Source of the DNA: Bosea sp. BIWAKO-01
GTDB taxonomy: Bacteria; Pseudomonadota; Alphaproteobacteria; Rhizobiales; Beijerinckiaceae
Direction of reading: 5' to 3'
NCBI RefSeq assembly: GCF_001748145.1
Contig: NZ_BCQA01000001.1
Coordinates: forward strand, 1,426,001 to 1,490,000
Length of the DNA: 64,000 nucleotides
Below are positions 35,519 to 43,521 of this stretch, piece by piece. Under the pieces are notes generated by a model. It was not told where the DNA came from, made no database searches, and saw only the letters and a list, made by a program, of their open reading frames with translations. Within the stretch, counting starts at the first letter, position 1; each line of letters opens with the position of its first letter. The position numbers and the translations under genes were made by a program.

Positions 35519-37222
35519 ATGCTTCGCCGTTTCTTCGCCTATTACGCACCGCATCGCGGCCTCTTCCTGCTGGATTTTTCCTGCGCGGTGCTGTCGGGCC
35601 TGCTCGAGCTCGCCTTCCCGATCGCGGTGAAGTTCTTCATCGACTGGCTGCTGCCCGGCCAGAACTGGGGATTGATCCTCGCCTGCGCCGCCGCACTGCT
35701 GGTGATCTACCTGCTCAATAGCGGGCTGATGGCGATCGTGACCTATTGGGGCCACATGCTCGGCATCAATATCGAGACCGAGATGCGGCGGAAGGCGTTC
35801 GACCATCTGCAGAAGCTCTCCTTCAGCTTCTTCGACAACCAGAAGACCGGCCATCTCGTGGCCCGCCTCACCAAGGACCTCGAGGAGATCGGAGAGGTCG
35901 CGCATCACGGGCCCGAAGACCTGTTCATCGCGATCATGACCCTGTTCGGCGCCTTCGTGCTGATGTTCATGGTCAGCCCCGAGCTTGCGCTCGTCACAGC
36001 CGCGATCGTGCCGCTGACCGGTTGGCTGACCGGCCGCTATGGCGGGCGCATGACGCATAACTGGCAGCAGCTCTTCGGGCGGGTCGGCAGTTTCAACGCG
36101 CGCATCGAGGAGAATGTCGGCGGCATCCGCGTCGTCCAGGCCTTCGCCAACGAGGAGCACGAGCGGCGGCTTTTCGCCCGTGACAACCAGAACTACCGCC
36201 AGACCAAGCTCGATGCCTACCGCATCATGGCGGCGACCATCTCGCTGAGCTATCTCAGCATGCGGCTGACCCAGATGGTGGTGATGGTCGCCGGCAGCTA
36301 TCTCGTCATCACCGGCAGCCTGAGCCAAGGCGGTTTCGTCGGATTCCTGCTGCTCATCGCCGTGTTCTTCCGACCGATCGAGAAGATCAATTCGGTGATC
36401 GAGACCTATCCGAAGGGCATTGCCGGCTTCCGGCGCTATACCGAGTTCCTCGACACCGAGCCGGATATCGCCGACCGCCCGAACGCGGTGACCGCGCCGA
36501 GACTCTCGGGCGAAATCCGCTATGCGGGCGTTTCGTTCGCCTATCAGACCGGCCGCCCCGTGCTCAGCGGCATCGACCTGCATATCAAGCCCGGCGAAAC
36601 GATCGCGTTCGTTGGCCCGTCAGGGGCCGGCAAGACGACGATCTGCTCCCTGCTGCCGCGCTTCTACGAAGTCAGCGGCGGAAGCATCACCATCGACGGC
36701 ATCGATATCCGAGATATGACGCTGGCCTCGCTGCGCGGGCAGATCGGCATCGTGCAGCAGGATGTCTTCCTCTTCGCAGGCACGATGCGCGAGAACATCG
36801 CCTATGGCCGGCTCGAGGCGAGCGAGGCTGAGATCGTCGACGCCGCGCGGCGCGCACGGCTCGACGAGGTCATCGCGGCGATGCCAGACGGGCTCGACAC
36901 CATCATCGGCGAGCGCGGGGTCAAGCTTTCAGGCGGGCAGAAGCAGCGCCTCGCCATCGCTCGCATCTTCCTGAGGAATCCGCCGATCCTGATCCTGGAC
37001 GAGGCGACCTCGGCGCTGGATACGCAAACCGAGCGCGCCATCCAGCAATCGCTCGCGGACCTGTCGCAGGGCCGCACCACGCTGATGATCGCGCATCGTC
37101 TCGCGACCATCCGCGATGCCGACCGGATTGTGGTCGTGGATTCGACCGGCATCGCCGAGCAGGGCAGCCATGCCGATCTGGTCAAGGCCGACGGCATCTA
37201 CCGCAGGCTGCACGAGGCCTAG
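35519..37222 (+). CDS. ABC exporter, fused permease and ATPase (MsbA-like)
   Basis: A 567-residue half-transporter with six membrane helices (about 1-320) and an ATPase domain. Motifs are Walker A GPSGAGKTT, signature LSGGQKQRLAIARIFL, Walker B ILILDEATSALD and the H-loop in IAHRLATI. Such homodimeric exporters move lipids or drugs; substrate is not evident. The 219-bp gap before it has GC-rich dyads but no clear promoter. The stop codon lies at the first base of a hairpin repeat block. Confidence 0.9.
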   Translation: MLRRFFAYYAPHRGLFLLDFSCAVLSGLLELAFPIAVKFFIDWLLPGQNWGLILACAAALLVIYLLNSGLMAIVTYWGHMLGINIETEMRRKAFDHLQKLSFSFFDNQKTGHLVARLTKDLEEIGEVAHHGPEDLFIAIMTLFGAFVLMFMVSPELALVTAAIVPLTGWLTGRYGGRMTHNWQQLFGRVGSFNARIEENVGGIRVVQAFANEEHERRLFARDNQNYRQTKLDAYRIMAATISLSYLSMRLTQMVVMVAGSYLVITGSLSQGGFVGFLLLIAVFFRPIEKINSVIETYPKGIAGFRRYTEFLDTEPDIADRPNAVTAPRLSGEIRYAGVSFAYQTGRPVLSGIDLHIKPGETIAFVGPSGAGKTTICSLLPRFYEVSGGSITIDGIDIRDMTLASLRGQIGIVQQDVFLFAGTMRENIAYGRLEASEAEIVDAARRARLDEVIAAMPDGLDTIIGERGVKLSGGQKQRLAIARIFLRNPPILILDEATSALDTQTERAIQQSLADLSQGRTTLMIAHRLATIRDADRIVVVDSTGIAEQGSHADLVKADGIYRRLHEA

Positions 37223-37332
37223 ATCACGCTGCGGTGGGACGAAATCGTCCAAGCGCAGAAAACGTGATCGAATCTAATGGTTTAGAGCATGTTTGATGCG
37301 AAAAACGTTGCCACTTTTTCGCAGCATGCTTT
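37222..37332. repeat. Composite hairpin repeat block
   Basis: Two adjoining hairpins. The first (37222-37269) has arms GATCACG/CGTGATC, inner CTGCG/CGCAG and GGACGA/TCGTCC. The second (37286-37330) has AGCATG/CATGCT outside and TGCGAAAAA/TTTTTCGCA inside, all perfect. The second resembles an AGCATG-type palindrome found between genes in many rhizobial genomes. The block begins on the last base of the ABC exporter stop codon and may also serve as its terminator. Confidence 0.7.
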
Positions 37333-37350
37333 AAGCGAACCCCCGCCAAG

Positions 37351-37395
37351 GCATCGGCCCGAGAAGTGGATTGCGGTTCTCGGGGAATCCGATGC
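37351..37395 (+). repeat. Palindromic repeat copy A
   Basis: Nested dyad: GCATCGG (37351-37357) with CCGATGC (37389-37395), and CCCGAGAA (37358-37365) with TTCTCGGG (37377-37384). The loop contains GTGGATTGCGG. The same element occurs in reverse at 38452-38495 and again at 40583-40627. It lies downstream of the minus-strand dehydrogenase gene. Confidence 0.82.
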
Positions 37396-37446
37396 GACCA
37401 CAGAAGCCAGGATCCACGGACCGGAAGCGATATCCGGCCCGATGTT

Positions 37447-38418
37447 CTAAACGATCTGGTTGCGCAACTCAGCGTCGCCACGCGCCAGCCGGTCGAGATT
37501 GTCGAGGAGGATGTCGACGACATTCGCCTCATAGGCGCGCGTCTCGCCGGCGCTGTGCGGGGTGACGATGACGTTCGGCAGGCCCCAGAAGGGTGAGGCC
37601 GGCGGGAGCGGCTCGTCATGGAAGCAGTCGAGCCCGGCGCCAGCCAGGCGCCCCGAGCCCAGTGCCTCCAGCAGCGCCGCCTCGTCGACGACGCGGCCAC
37701 GCGCAACATTGATCAGGAGAGAGCCCGGACGCATCGCGGCAAGCGCCTCGCGGCCGATCAGTCCTTCGGTCTCGGGCGTCAGCGGACAGGTCAACGCAAC
37801 GATGTCGGCCTCGGCCAGTACCGTGCCCAGCTTGTCCGTCGCCACAATCGCGTCGATGCCGGGCTCGGCCCGCTCGCTGCGGCGCACGCCGATGATGCGC
37901 AGACCGAAGGCCGCAGCCAACCTCGCCAAACGCAGGCCGATCCGTCCAAGGCCGACAACGACCATCGTCTTGCCGCCGAGCTCGTCCTCGCGCCGGGCGC
38001 GATCGCCGATCATAGGCCGCCAGTGCTTTGCCATCTGGTTGTCGCGAGCGAGATGGATCTGACGGGTGAGGCCCAGGATGAGCGCCATGGCGTGCTCGGC
38101 AACGGCGCGCTCATTGCCCCCTTGCGCACTGGCGAGGCGAATGCCCGCCGTGGCGAAGGCGGGCTTATCGAACTGATCCGTGCCGGCGCTGATCGACTGG
38201 ACGAAACGCAGGCGCGGGCAGGCAGCGATCAGCTCGTTGCGCCAGAGACCGGAGACGACGAGGACATCGGCTTCGGGTGCGCGCGCCTTGAGTTCCTCGA
38301 AGCTGCGAACCTCAAAGCTCCTCGCGGGGCGCCCCCGCGCAGCGAACTCCGCTCCGAGCTGGTAGGCGGCATGCGCGAAGCCGATCGTGAGTTCAGTTTC
38401 CTGCGGCCAAGACGTCAT
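37447..38418 (-). CDS. D-2-hydroxyacid dehydrogenase family protein
   Basis: A 323-residue NAD(P)-dependent oxidoreductase for 2-oxoacids or D-2-hydroxyacids. The nucleotide fold has VVVGLGRIGLRLARLAAAFG near residue 151. The catalytic set is Arg in NVARGRVVDE, Glu in FHDEPLPP and His in VTPHSAG. Substrate (glyoxylate, hydroxypyruvate or other) is not determined. The gene stands alone between inverted copies of a palindromic repeat, next to but not obviously part of the cobalamin region. Confidence 0.9.
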   Translation of the reverse strand: MTSWPQETELTIGFAHAAYQLGAEFAARGRPARSFEVRSFEELKARAPEADVLVVSGLWRNELIAACPRLRFVQSISAGTDQFDKPAFATAGIRLASAQGGNERAVAEHAMALILGLTRQIHLARDNQMAKHWRPMIGDRARREDELGGKTMVVVGLGRIGLRLARLAAAFGLRIIGVRRSERAEPGIDAIVATDKLGTVLAEADIVALTCPLTPETEGLIGREALAAMRPGSLLINVARGRVVDEAALLEALGSGRLAGAGLDCFHDEPLPPASPFWGLPNVIVTPHSAGETRAYEANVVDILLDNLDRLARGDAELRNQIV

Positions 38419-38451
38419 TGCATCCCCCTGATGACGAAACCCAGTTTAGAT

Positions 38452-38495
38452 CATCGGCTTTCCCGAAAACCGCAATCCACATTTCGGGCCGATGC
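38452..38495 (-). repeat. Palindromic repeat copy B
   Basis: Reverse-orientation copy of the element at 37351. CATCGG (38452-38457) pairs with CCGATG (38489-38494), and CCCGAAAA (38462-38469) nearly pairs with ATTTCGGG (38481-38488). The loop CCGCAATCCAC is the complement of the copy A loop. It lies in the 104-bp gap between cobC and the dehydrogenase gene. Confidence 0.82.
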
Positions 38496-38522
38496 CTTGG
38501 CCGGCGTTCCGTGCCTGCGCCT

Positions 38523-39539
38523 CTAGGCGGCGCAAGGAGGCAGGAAGGATGCCAGCGCAGTGGCGAGCCTCTGCCAGGACGCCTCGTCGCCGGGCAAGCC
38601 AAGCCGTAGCCAGCTCGCGTTGTTCTGAAAGCGACGGACATAGATCCCGTGGCGGCCGAGATGGGCGAAGAGTGCCGGTGCGTCCGGCGTCGCCAACAGC
38701 CTGAACAGGGAGGTGCCGCCGACAATCACACCTCGCGACGCCAGCAGGGCATCAAGACGGGCGGCATCGCTGGCCCGGGCACCAGAGGCCGCCGCGAGCC
38801 AGTCCGAGTCACCGAGCGCCTGCGCCCCGATATGAAGCGCCGGCCCCGCGACGGCCCAGGGACCGAGCGCCGCCCGCAAGACCTCCGTCAGGCGCACCTC
38901 GCCGATCGCGAAACCCAGACGCAAGCCGGCGAGCCCGTAGGTCTTGCCAAAGGAGCGCAGGATCAGCGTCGCCGGTGGCAGATCCGGGATCAGACTCGCC
39001 TCGGGCATGAAATCGATGAAGGCCTCGTCAATGACGAGCAACCCGCCTCGTCCGGCCAGGTCGCGCGCAACCGCCGTGAGTTGCGCGCGCTCGATCACCC
39101 GCCCATCGGGATTATTCGGATTGACCAGCACGACCACGCCCGCGCCGCCTACCTCCGCGGGCGTTGCGCTCTCCCGCACGTCCATCTCCGCCTTGCGCCA
39201 GGCCACCGCATGTTCGGCATAGGTCGGACCGATCACGGCGACCGGCCCGATGCTCGCAAGACGCGGCAGCAGTTCGATCAGTATCTGAGTGCCGGGCGCC
39301 GCGACGATGCCGGCCGTCTCGGGCACCCGGTACGTCTCGCGGGCCGCAGCAAGCAATGCCGCCTCGTCCCGCACTCCCGGCAGGCGCTGCCAGAGGCTTA
39401 ACGGCAGCTCGGGAACCGGATAGGGGATGGGATTGATCCCGGTCGAAAGATCGATCCATGGCTCGGGCGCCTCCGGGAACAGCGCCTTCGCCTGCGCCAG
39501 ATCGCCACCATGCCAGACCTTGCCCGCCGCCTCAGCCAT
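38523..39539 (-). CDS. cobC: Threonine-phosphate decarboxylase-type aminotransferase CobC
   Basis: A PLP enzyme of 338 residues that makes the aminopropanol phosphate side arm of cobalamin. The N-terminus HGGDLAQAKALFPEAPEPWIDLSTGINP is the CobC marker. The PLP lysine is in SFGKTYGLAGLRLGFA, and the class I/II aminotransferase motif VLVNPNNPDGRV is present. It is divergent from cobD with only 11 bp between starts, so the two probably share a divergent promoter or overlap each other's. Confidence 0.94.
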   Translation of the reverse strand: MAEAAGKVWHGGDLAQAKALFPEAPEPWIDLSTGINPIPYPVPELPLSLWQRLPGVRDEAALLAAARETYRVPETAGIVAAPGTQILIELLPRLASIGPVAVIGPTYAEHAVAWRKAEMDVRESATPAEVGGAGVVVLVNPNNPDGRVIERAQLTAVARDLAGRGGLLVIDEAFIDFMPEASLIPDLPPATLILRSFGKTYGLAGLRLGFAIGEVRLTEVLRAALGPWAVAGPALHIGAQALGDSDWLAAASGARASDAARLDALLASRGVIVGGTSLFRLLATPDAPALFAHLGRHGIYVRRFQNNASWLRLGLPGDEASWQRLATALASFLPPCAA

Positions 39540-39550
39540 TCCCGCCCCGC

Positions 39551-40531
39551 ATGAGCCTGTCCGATTCCCTGCCGCTTCTCGCCGCCGCGCTGATCATCGA
39601 GGCGGGATTCGGCTATCCCCAGGGCTTGTATGCGCTGATCGGCCATCCCGTCACCTGGATCGGTGCGCTGATCTCCTGGCTCGACCGGATGCTCAATCGC
39701 GAGAGCGCCTCCTTCATGGTGCGGAAGGCGGCCGGCAGCCTCGCCCTCGCGCTGCTGCTTGCCGCCACATTCGCCATCACATGGGCGCTGACCCTGCTCT
39801 GCCGCGGCCTCGGCCCGCTTGGCTGGCTACCGCTCGCACTGCTCGCCTCCAGCCTGATCGCACAGCGCAGCCTGCACGAGCATGTCGCGCGCGTCGCCGA
39901 AGGGCTGGAGCGGGATGGCCTCGCCGGCGGTCGCGCGGCCGTTTCGATGATTGTCGGCCGCAACCCCGAAACCCTCGACGAAGCCGGGGTTTCCCGCGCG
40001 GCGATTGAAAGCCTTGCCGAGAATTTCTCGGACGGGATCGTCGCTCCGGCCCTCTGGCTCGGCGTCGGCGGCCTGCCGGGCGGCGCGCTCTACAAGGCGA
40101 TCAATACCGCCGATTCGATGATCGGCCACAAGACACCGCGCCATCTCGCTTTCGGCTGGGCGGCGGCGCGTCTCGACGACCTCGTCAACCTTCCCGCCTC
40201 TCGTCTCACCGCGCTGCTGCTGACCGCAGCCGCCGCACTCGACCGAAGGTCAGACTCCGCCAATGCGTGGCGAGCTGTCCGACGCGATGCCCGCCATCAT
40301 CGTTCGCCCAATGCCGGTTGGCCGGAAGCCGCGATGGCGGGTGCGCTCGGCCTCCGGCTGGCGGGGCCTCGCGTTTATGGCGATGTCAGGATCGATGACG
40401 GCTGGATGGGGGACGGCCGGGCCGAAGCGGACGCGGCGGATATCCGGCGGGCGCTCGCTCTCTATCGGAGGGCGTGCCTGCTCCTGTGGGGGCTCGCCGT
40501 TGCGGGGGCCGTCACCGCGCTCGCCCTCTAG
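39551..40531 (+). CDS. cobD: Adenosylcobinamide-phosphate synthase CobD (CbiB)
   Basis: An integral membrane protein of 326 residues that attaches aminopropanol (phosphate) to cobyric acid. Features are LIIEAGFGYPQGLYALIGHPVTWIG at the start, several membrane helices, and the conserved block ESLAENFSDGIVAPALW and YKAINTADSMIGHK. I use ATG 39551; the upstream frame overlaps cobC on the other strand. It is divergent from cobC. Confidence 0.95.
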   Translation: MSLSDSLPLLAAALIIEAGFGYPQGLYALIGHPVTWIGALISWLDRMLNRESASFMVRKAAGSLALALLLAATFAITWALTLLCRGLGPLGWLPLALLASSLIAQRSLHEHVARVAEGLERDGLAGGRAAVSMIVGRNPETLDEAGVSRAAIESLAENFSDGIVAPALWLGVGGLPGGALYKAINTADSMIGHKTPRHLAFGWAAARLDDLVNLPASRLTALLLTAAAALDRRSDSANAWRAVRRDARHHRSPNAGWPEAAMAGALGLRLAGPRVYGDVRIDDGWMGDGRAEADAADIRRALALYRRACLLLWGLAVAGAVTALAL

Positions 40532-40582
40532 TTCGTCGGACCGGACCTTGCATCGGGACCGACGATCTCAGCCTCTGTGTTT

Positions 40583-40627
40583 GCGTCGACTTTCCCGAAA
40601 GCTGCAATTCACGTTTCGGGTCGATGC
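40583..40627 (-). repeat. Palindromic repeat copy C
   Basis: Third, more diverged copy of the element: GCGTCGA (40583-40589) with TCGATGC (40621-40627), inner CCCGAAA (40594-40600) with TTTCGGG (40614-40620), and loop core GCAATTCAC. It lies between the convergent ends of cobD and cobO and could also serve as their terminator. Confidence 0.75.
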
Positions 40628-40634
40628 GTTAGCC

Positions 40635-41246
40635 TCAGAATTCGATCCCTGCCTGTGCCTTCACGCCTGCCGCGAAGTGGTGCTTGACCAGCGTCATCTC
40701 GGTGACGAGGTCTGCGACGGCGATCAACTCGGGCTTGGCATTGCGGCCGGTGACGACGATGTGCAGATCGGGGCGCCGGCTCGCCAATGTCTCGACCACC
40801 TCAGCCAGCGGCAGATAGTCGTAGCGCAGCGCGATATTGAGCTCGTCGAGCACGAGCAGGCGTATCTCCGGATCGTCCATCAACGCCTTCGCCTTGGCGA
40901 AGGCGCGCTCGGCAGCCGCGATGTCGCGGGCCTTGTCCTGCGTTTCCCAGGTGAAGCCTTCGCCCATCGTGTGCCAGACGATGCGATCGCCGAAGGCGTC
41001 GAGCGCCTTGCGTTCACCCGTCGCCCAGGCGCCCTTGATGAACTGCACCACCCCGACGCGCCAGTCATGGCCGAGAGCCCGCAGAATCAATCCGAAGGCG
41101 GCAGTCGACTTGCCCTTGCCTGGTCCCGTATTGACGATCAGGAGTCCCTTTTCGATCGTCTTGGCGGCGACCTCGGCGTCCTGCACCGCCTTGCGTTTTT
41201 CCATCTTGGCCTTGTGGCGGGCGGCCTCGTCAGCATCGATCGTCAT
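40635..41246 (-). CDS. cobO: Corrinoid adenosyltransferase CobO
   Basis: A 203-residue ATP:cob(I)alamin/cob(I)yrinate a,c-diamide adenosyltransferase of the CobA/CobO/BtuR type. The P-loop is NTGPGKGKSTAAFGL near residue 39. VVQFIKGAW, GFTWETQD and VLDELNIALRYDYL are family signatures. It lies 13 bp after cobP on the same strand. Confidence 0.96.
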   Translation of the reverse strand: MTIDADEAARHKAKMEKRKAVQDAEVAAKTIEKGLLIVNTGPGKGKSTAAFGLILRALGHDWRVGVVQFIKGAWATGERKALDAFGDRIVWHTMGEGFTWETQDKARDIAAAERAFAKAKALMDDPEIRLLVLDELNIALRYDYLPLAEVVETLASRRPDLHIVVTGRNAKPELIAVADLVTEMTLVKHHFAAGVKAQAGIEF

Positions 41247-41259
41247 CGGAACCTCCTGC

Positions 41260-41784
41260 TCATTTCACCTGCATCGGCAGACCGGCGACCATGAAGATCA
41301 CCCGGTCGGCCCGCGCCGCAAGCATCTGGTGCAGCCGCCCCGCCTCGTCGCGGAACCGTCGGGCGAGCGCATTCTCAGGCACGATACCGAGCCCGACCTC
41401 GTTGGAGACCAGGACCACAGGGCCTCGCGCCGCGACGCAGGCCTCGACCAGTCCTCGGCCTGCAGCCGCCACATCCTGCTCCGCCAGCATCACGTTGGTC
41501 AGCCAGAGCGTCAGGCAGTCCACCAGAACGGGTTGCCCCGCGGGAACCGCGCGGATCGCCTCCGCCAGCTCCAGCGGAGCATCGACGGTCATCCACTCCT
41601 TCGACCGGCGGGCGCGGTGCTCGACAATCCGGGCGCGCATCTCATCGTCATAGGCCTGCGCCGTGGCGAGATAGATCCATGGCGCCGGCACCATCTCGAT
41701 CAGGGCCTCGGCATGGCGGCTCTTGCCGGAGCGGGCGCCGCCCAGAACGAGGGTGAGAGGGGAAAGGATCGCTGCCACTGCCAA
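41260..41784 (-). CDS. cobP: Adenosylcobinamide kinase/guanylyltransferase CobP (CobU)
   Basis: A 174-residue bifunctional enzyme that phosphorylates adenosylcobinamide and then adds GMP. The P-loop is LVLGGARSGKSRHAE. The guanylylation His is in RIVEHRARRSKEW, and VDCLTLWLTNVML and VSNEVGLGIVP are diagnostic. It is divergent from the riboswitch-controlled cbtB operon; cobO follows it. Confidence 0.96.
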   Translation of the reverse strand: MAVAAILSPLTLVLGGARSGKSRHAEALIEMVPAPWIYLATAQAYDDEMRARIVEHRARRSKEWMTVDAPLELAEAIRAVPAGQPVLVDCLTLWLTNVMLAEQDVAAAGRGLVEACVAARGPVVLVSNEVGLGIVPENALARRFRDEAGRLHQMLAARADRVIFMVAGLPMQVK

Positions 41785-41824
41785 AATCTCAGCCCAGGGA
41801 AGATCAGCCTAAGGAACGGACCTG

Positions 41825-41886
41825 GCGAGCGCAGCGAAGCAAGCCGGGACCGGCCACAAGAGATCACATCGCTTCACTGCGCTCGC
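41825..41886. repeat. Long inverted repeat upstream of the riboswitch
   Basis: Arms of 16 bp with one mismatch (41825-41840 and 41871-41886: GCGAGCGCAGCGAAGC against GCTTCACTGCGCTCGC) enclose 30 bases. Similar GCGAGCGCAGCGAAGC dyads are common in intergenic DNA of Bradyrhizobium-like genomes. It lies between cobP and the riboswitch and may be a mobile-type repeat rather than a control site. Confidence 0.6.
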
Positions 41887-41940
41887 AATCACGATCGCTG
41901 CATTGCACAGCACCGTGCAGATGGCTAATGATCATCCCCG

Positions 41941-42095
41941 ACGGTGCCTCTGCAACGAGGTGAAAAGGGAACGCGGTGCGATACCGCGGCTGCCCCCGCA
42001 ACTGTAAGCGGCGAGTTTCGCGCCATCGGCCACTGGGATTGTCCCGGGAAGGCGGCGAGAGATCCGGACCCGCGAGCCAGGAGACCTGCCGTCAG
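41941..42095 (+). ncRNA. Cobalamin riboswitch
   Basis: An adenosylcobalamin-sensing RNA leader. It begins with the paired ACGGTGC segment, has the core AAAAGGGAACGCGGTG and CCCCCGCAACTGTAAGCGG, then GCCACTG...GGGAAGGC, and ends with the B12 box GAGCCAGGAGACCTGCCG (42074-42091). The cbtB ribosome site follows about 40 bp later, so B12 should shut off cbtB and genes downstream. The sequence match is strong and the mode (translation or termination) is not clear. Confidence 0.95.
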
Positions 42096-42145
42096 CGAGT
42101 GATGCAATCCAACGGGCTGCCGGCGGGGTGGCCAAGGAGACCGAG

Positions 42146-42325
42146 ATGACGACGAATACGGCTTCGATCACCACCCAGGCCAGCGCTTCCGAGCGCGTCA
42201 AGGCTGTCGCAGCTGCCCTGGCACTCGGCGCGGCCCTGATCTTCACCGTCGGCTTCGCCCATTCGACCAGCGTTCACAACGCAGCCCACGACACGCGCCA
42301 CACCCTCGCCTTTCCCTGCCACTGA
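42146..42325 (+). CDS. cbtB: CbtB, small cobalt transporter subunit
   Basis: A 59-residue protein with one membrane helix (VAAALALGAALIFTVGFA). The CbtB C-terminal signature is HNAAHDTRHTLAFPCH, a His/Cys-rich tail likely to hold Co(II). The start ATG 42146 has AAGGAGA upstream. CbtA and CbtB are predicted, riboswitch-controlled cobalt importers, and this operon fits exactly. Confidence 0.94.
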   Translation: MTTNTASITTQASASERVKAVAAALALGAALIFTVGFAHSTSVHNAAHDTRHTLAFPCH

Positions 42326-42337
42326 GGGAAAGACACC

Positions 42338-43078
42338 ATGGTCAATCGTGTTCTCACGGTCAGTCTTCTGGCCGGGCTTCTTGCTGGGCTTCTGGTCGCA
42401 GCACTCCAGCATGTCACCACCACGCCGCTGATCCTCAAGGCGGAAACCTTTGAGACGGCGTTGCGCGCAGCCGAGCTTCAGCACGCCAGCTTCACCGGCG
42501 ATGCCAGGATCGTCCTTGCCCATGGCGGCGCCGACGCAGCCGACCACGCCGAGTGGAAGCCACAGGATGGCTTGCAGCGCACTGCCTTCACCACCATCGT
42601 CACCATTGCGACCGCGATCGGTTTTGCCGCCCTGCTGCTCGGCGGCATGATCGCAGCGGGCGATGCCATCACGGAACGGACCGCACTGATCTGGGCGGCT
42701 TGCGGCTTCCTGGCCTTCGGCCTGGTGCCGGCGACCGGGCTCGCGCCGGAACTACCCGGCAGCGCGTCGGCCGAACTTCTCCACCGCCAGGCCTGGTGGA
42801 TCGCCACGGCGCTCGTCACCGCCGGCGGCCTCTGGGTCTTCCTGCGGGCAGACACGAGCTGGCTGCGGGCGCTTGCCGTGCTTGCCATGCTCGTTCCCCA
42901 TCTGATCGGCGCACCACATCCTGCCGCCCCGGAGAGCAAGGTCCCGGCCGAAATTGCAGCGCATTTCGCCGCGCTCTCGCTCGCGCTCCAGGCCGCCCTC
43001 TGGCTCGCCACCGGCTTTGCCGTCGGCGTGCTCTGGCCCTGGGCGACGCGCCGTGCCGCAGCCCTGGCCAAAGCCTGA
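42338..43078 (+). CDS. cbtA: CbtA, cobalt transporter membrane subunit
   Basis: A 246-residue membrane protein with about five or six helices (LLAGLLAGLLVAALQHV at the start, VGVLWPWATRRAAALA at the end). Conserved His residues lie in ATGL..ELPG, LVPHLIGAPHP and LQHV. It follows cbtB by 12 bp under the same riboswitch. Function as cobalt uptake subunit is a family prediction. Confidence 0.93.
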   Translation: MVNRVLTVSLLAGLLAGLLVAALQHVTTTPLILKAETFETALRAAELQHASFTGDARIVLAHGGADAADHAEWKPQDGLQRTAFTTIVTIATAIGFAALLLGGMIAAGDAITERTALIWAACGFLAFGLVPATGLAPELPGSASAELLHRQAWWIATALVTAGGLWVFLRADTSWLRALAVLAMLVPHLIGAPHPAAPESKVPAEIAAHFAALSLALQAALWLATGFAVGVLWPWATRRAAALAKA

Positions 43079-43084
43079 CGCTGA

Positions 43085-43106
43085 GCGCGATCCTACGGGA
43101 TCGCGC
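43085..43106 (+). terminator. Small hairpin between cbtA and the DUF1636 gene
   Basis: Perfect 9-bp arms GCGCGATCC (43085-43093) and GGATCGCGC (43098-43106) with a 4-base loop, seven bases after the cbtA stop. No T-run. It could partially attenuate transcription or stabilise the cbtBA message. Confidence 0.45.
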
Positions 43107-43127
43107 CGGAAGCAAAGGAACCGGCCT

Positions 43128-43517
43128 ATGCCCGAAGGCGATGTCACCATTTTCGTCTGCGTCGCCTGCCGGCGCGCGCGGGCGGACCTGCCGGAGGGGT
43201 ACGACCAGCCCGGACTTGGTTTTGCCGAGGCGCTGCGCGAACGCATTGCGCGCGACGGCGGGACGCTTCCGGTCGAACCCGTCGACTGCCTCGCGGTCTG
43301 CAATCGCCCCTGCACCGTCGCCTTAGCGGCCGACGGCAAATGGACCTATCTGATCGGCGATCTCGACGCAGACAGCCATATCGCCGAAATCGTTAACGCA
43401 GCTGCGAGCTTTGCAGCCAGCGCAAACGGTATCGTTCCCTGGAAAGAAAGACCCGCTTCGTTCCGCAAAGGCGTGGTCGCGCGCGTACCGCCTCTCCCGG
43501 CGCGCCAACAAGGATGA
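43128..43517 (+). CDS. DUF1636 Cys-rich putative metal-binding protein
   Basis: A 129-residue thioredoxin-like-fold protein of unknown function. Cysteines occur in IFVCVACRRAR near the N-terminus and in VDCLAVCNRPCTVAL near residue 60, suggesting a [2Fe-2S] or metal site. The start ATG 43128 has AAAGGA upstream. DUF1636 genes are recurrently placed between cobalt uptake and cobW/cobN genes in alphaproteobacteria, so a role in cobalt delivery is a fair inference. Confidence 0.85.
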   Translation: MPEGDVTIFVCVACRRARADLPEGYDQPGLGFAEALRERIARDGGTLPVEPVDCLAVCNRPCTVALAADGKWTYLIGDLDADSHIAEIVNAAASFAASANGIVPWKERPASFRKGVVARVPPLPARQQG

Positions 43518-43521
43518 GATC

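Noticed and set aside
41941..42095. Second riboswitch or T-box elsewhere in the cobalamin region
   Set aside because: I looked for another B12 box upstream of cobC/cobD, cbiD/cobB and cobP. Those gaps are 11, 44 and about 155 bp and do not contain one.
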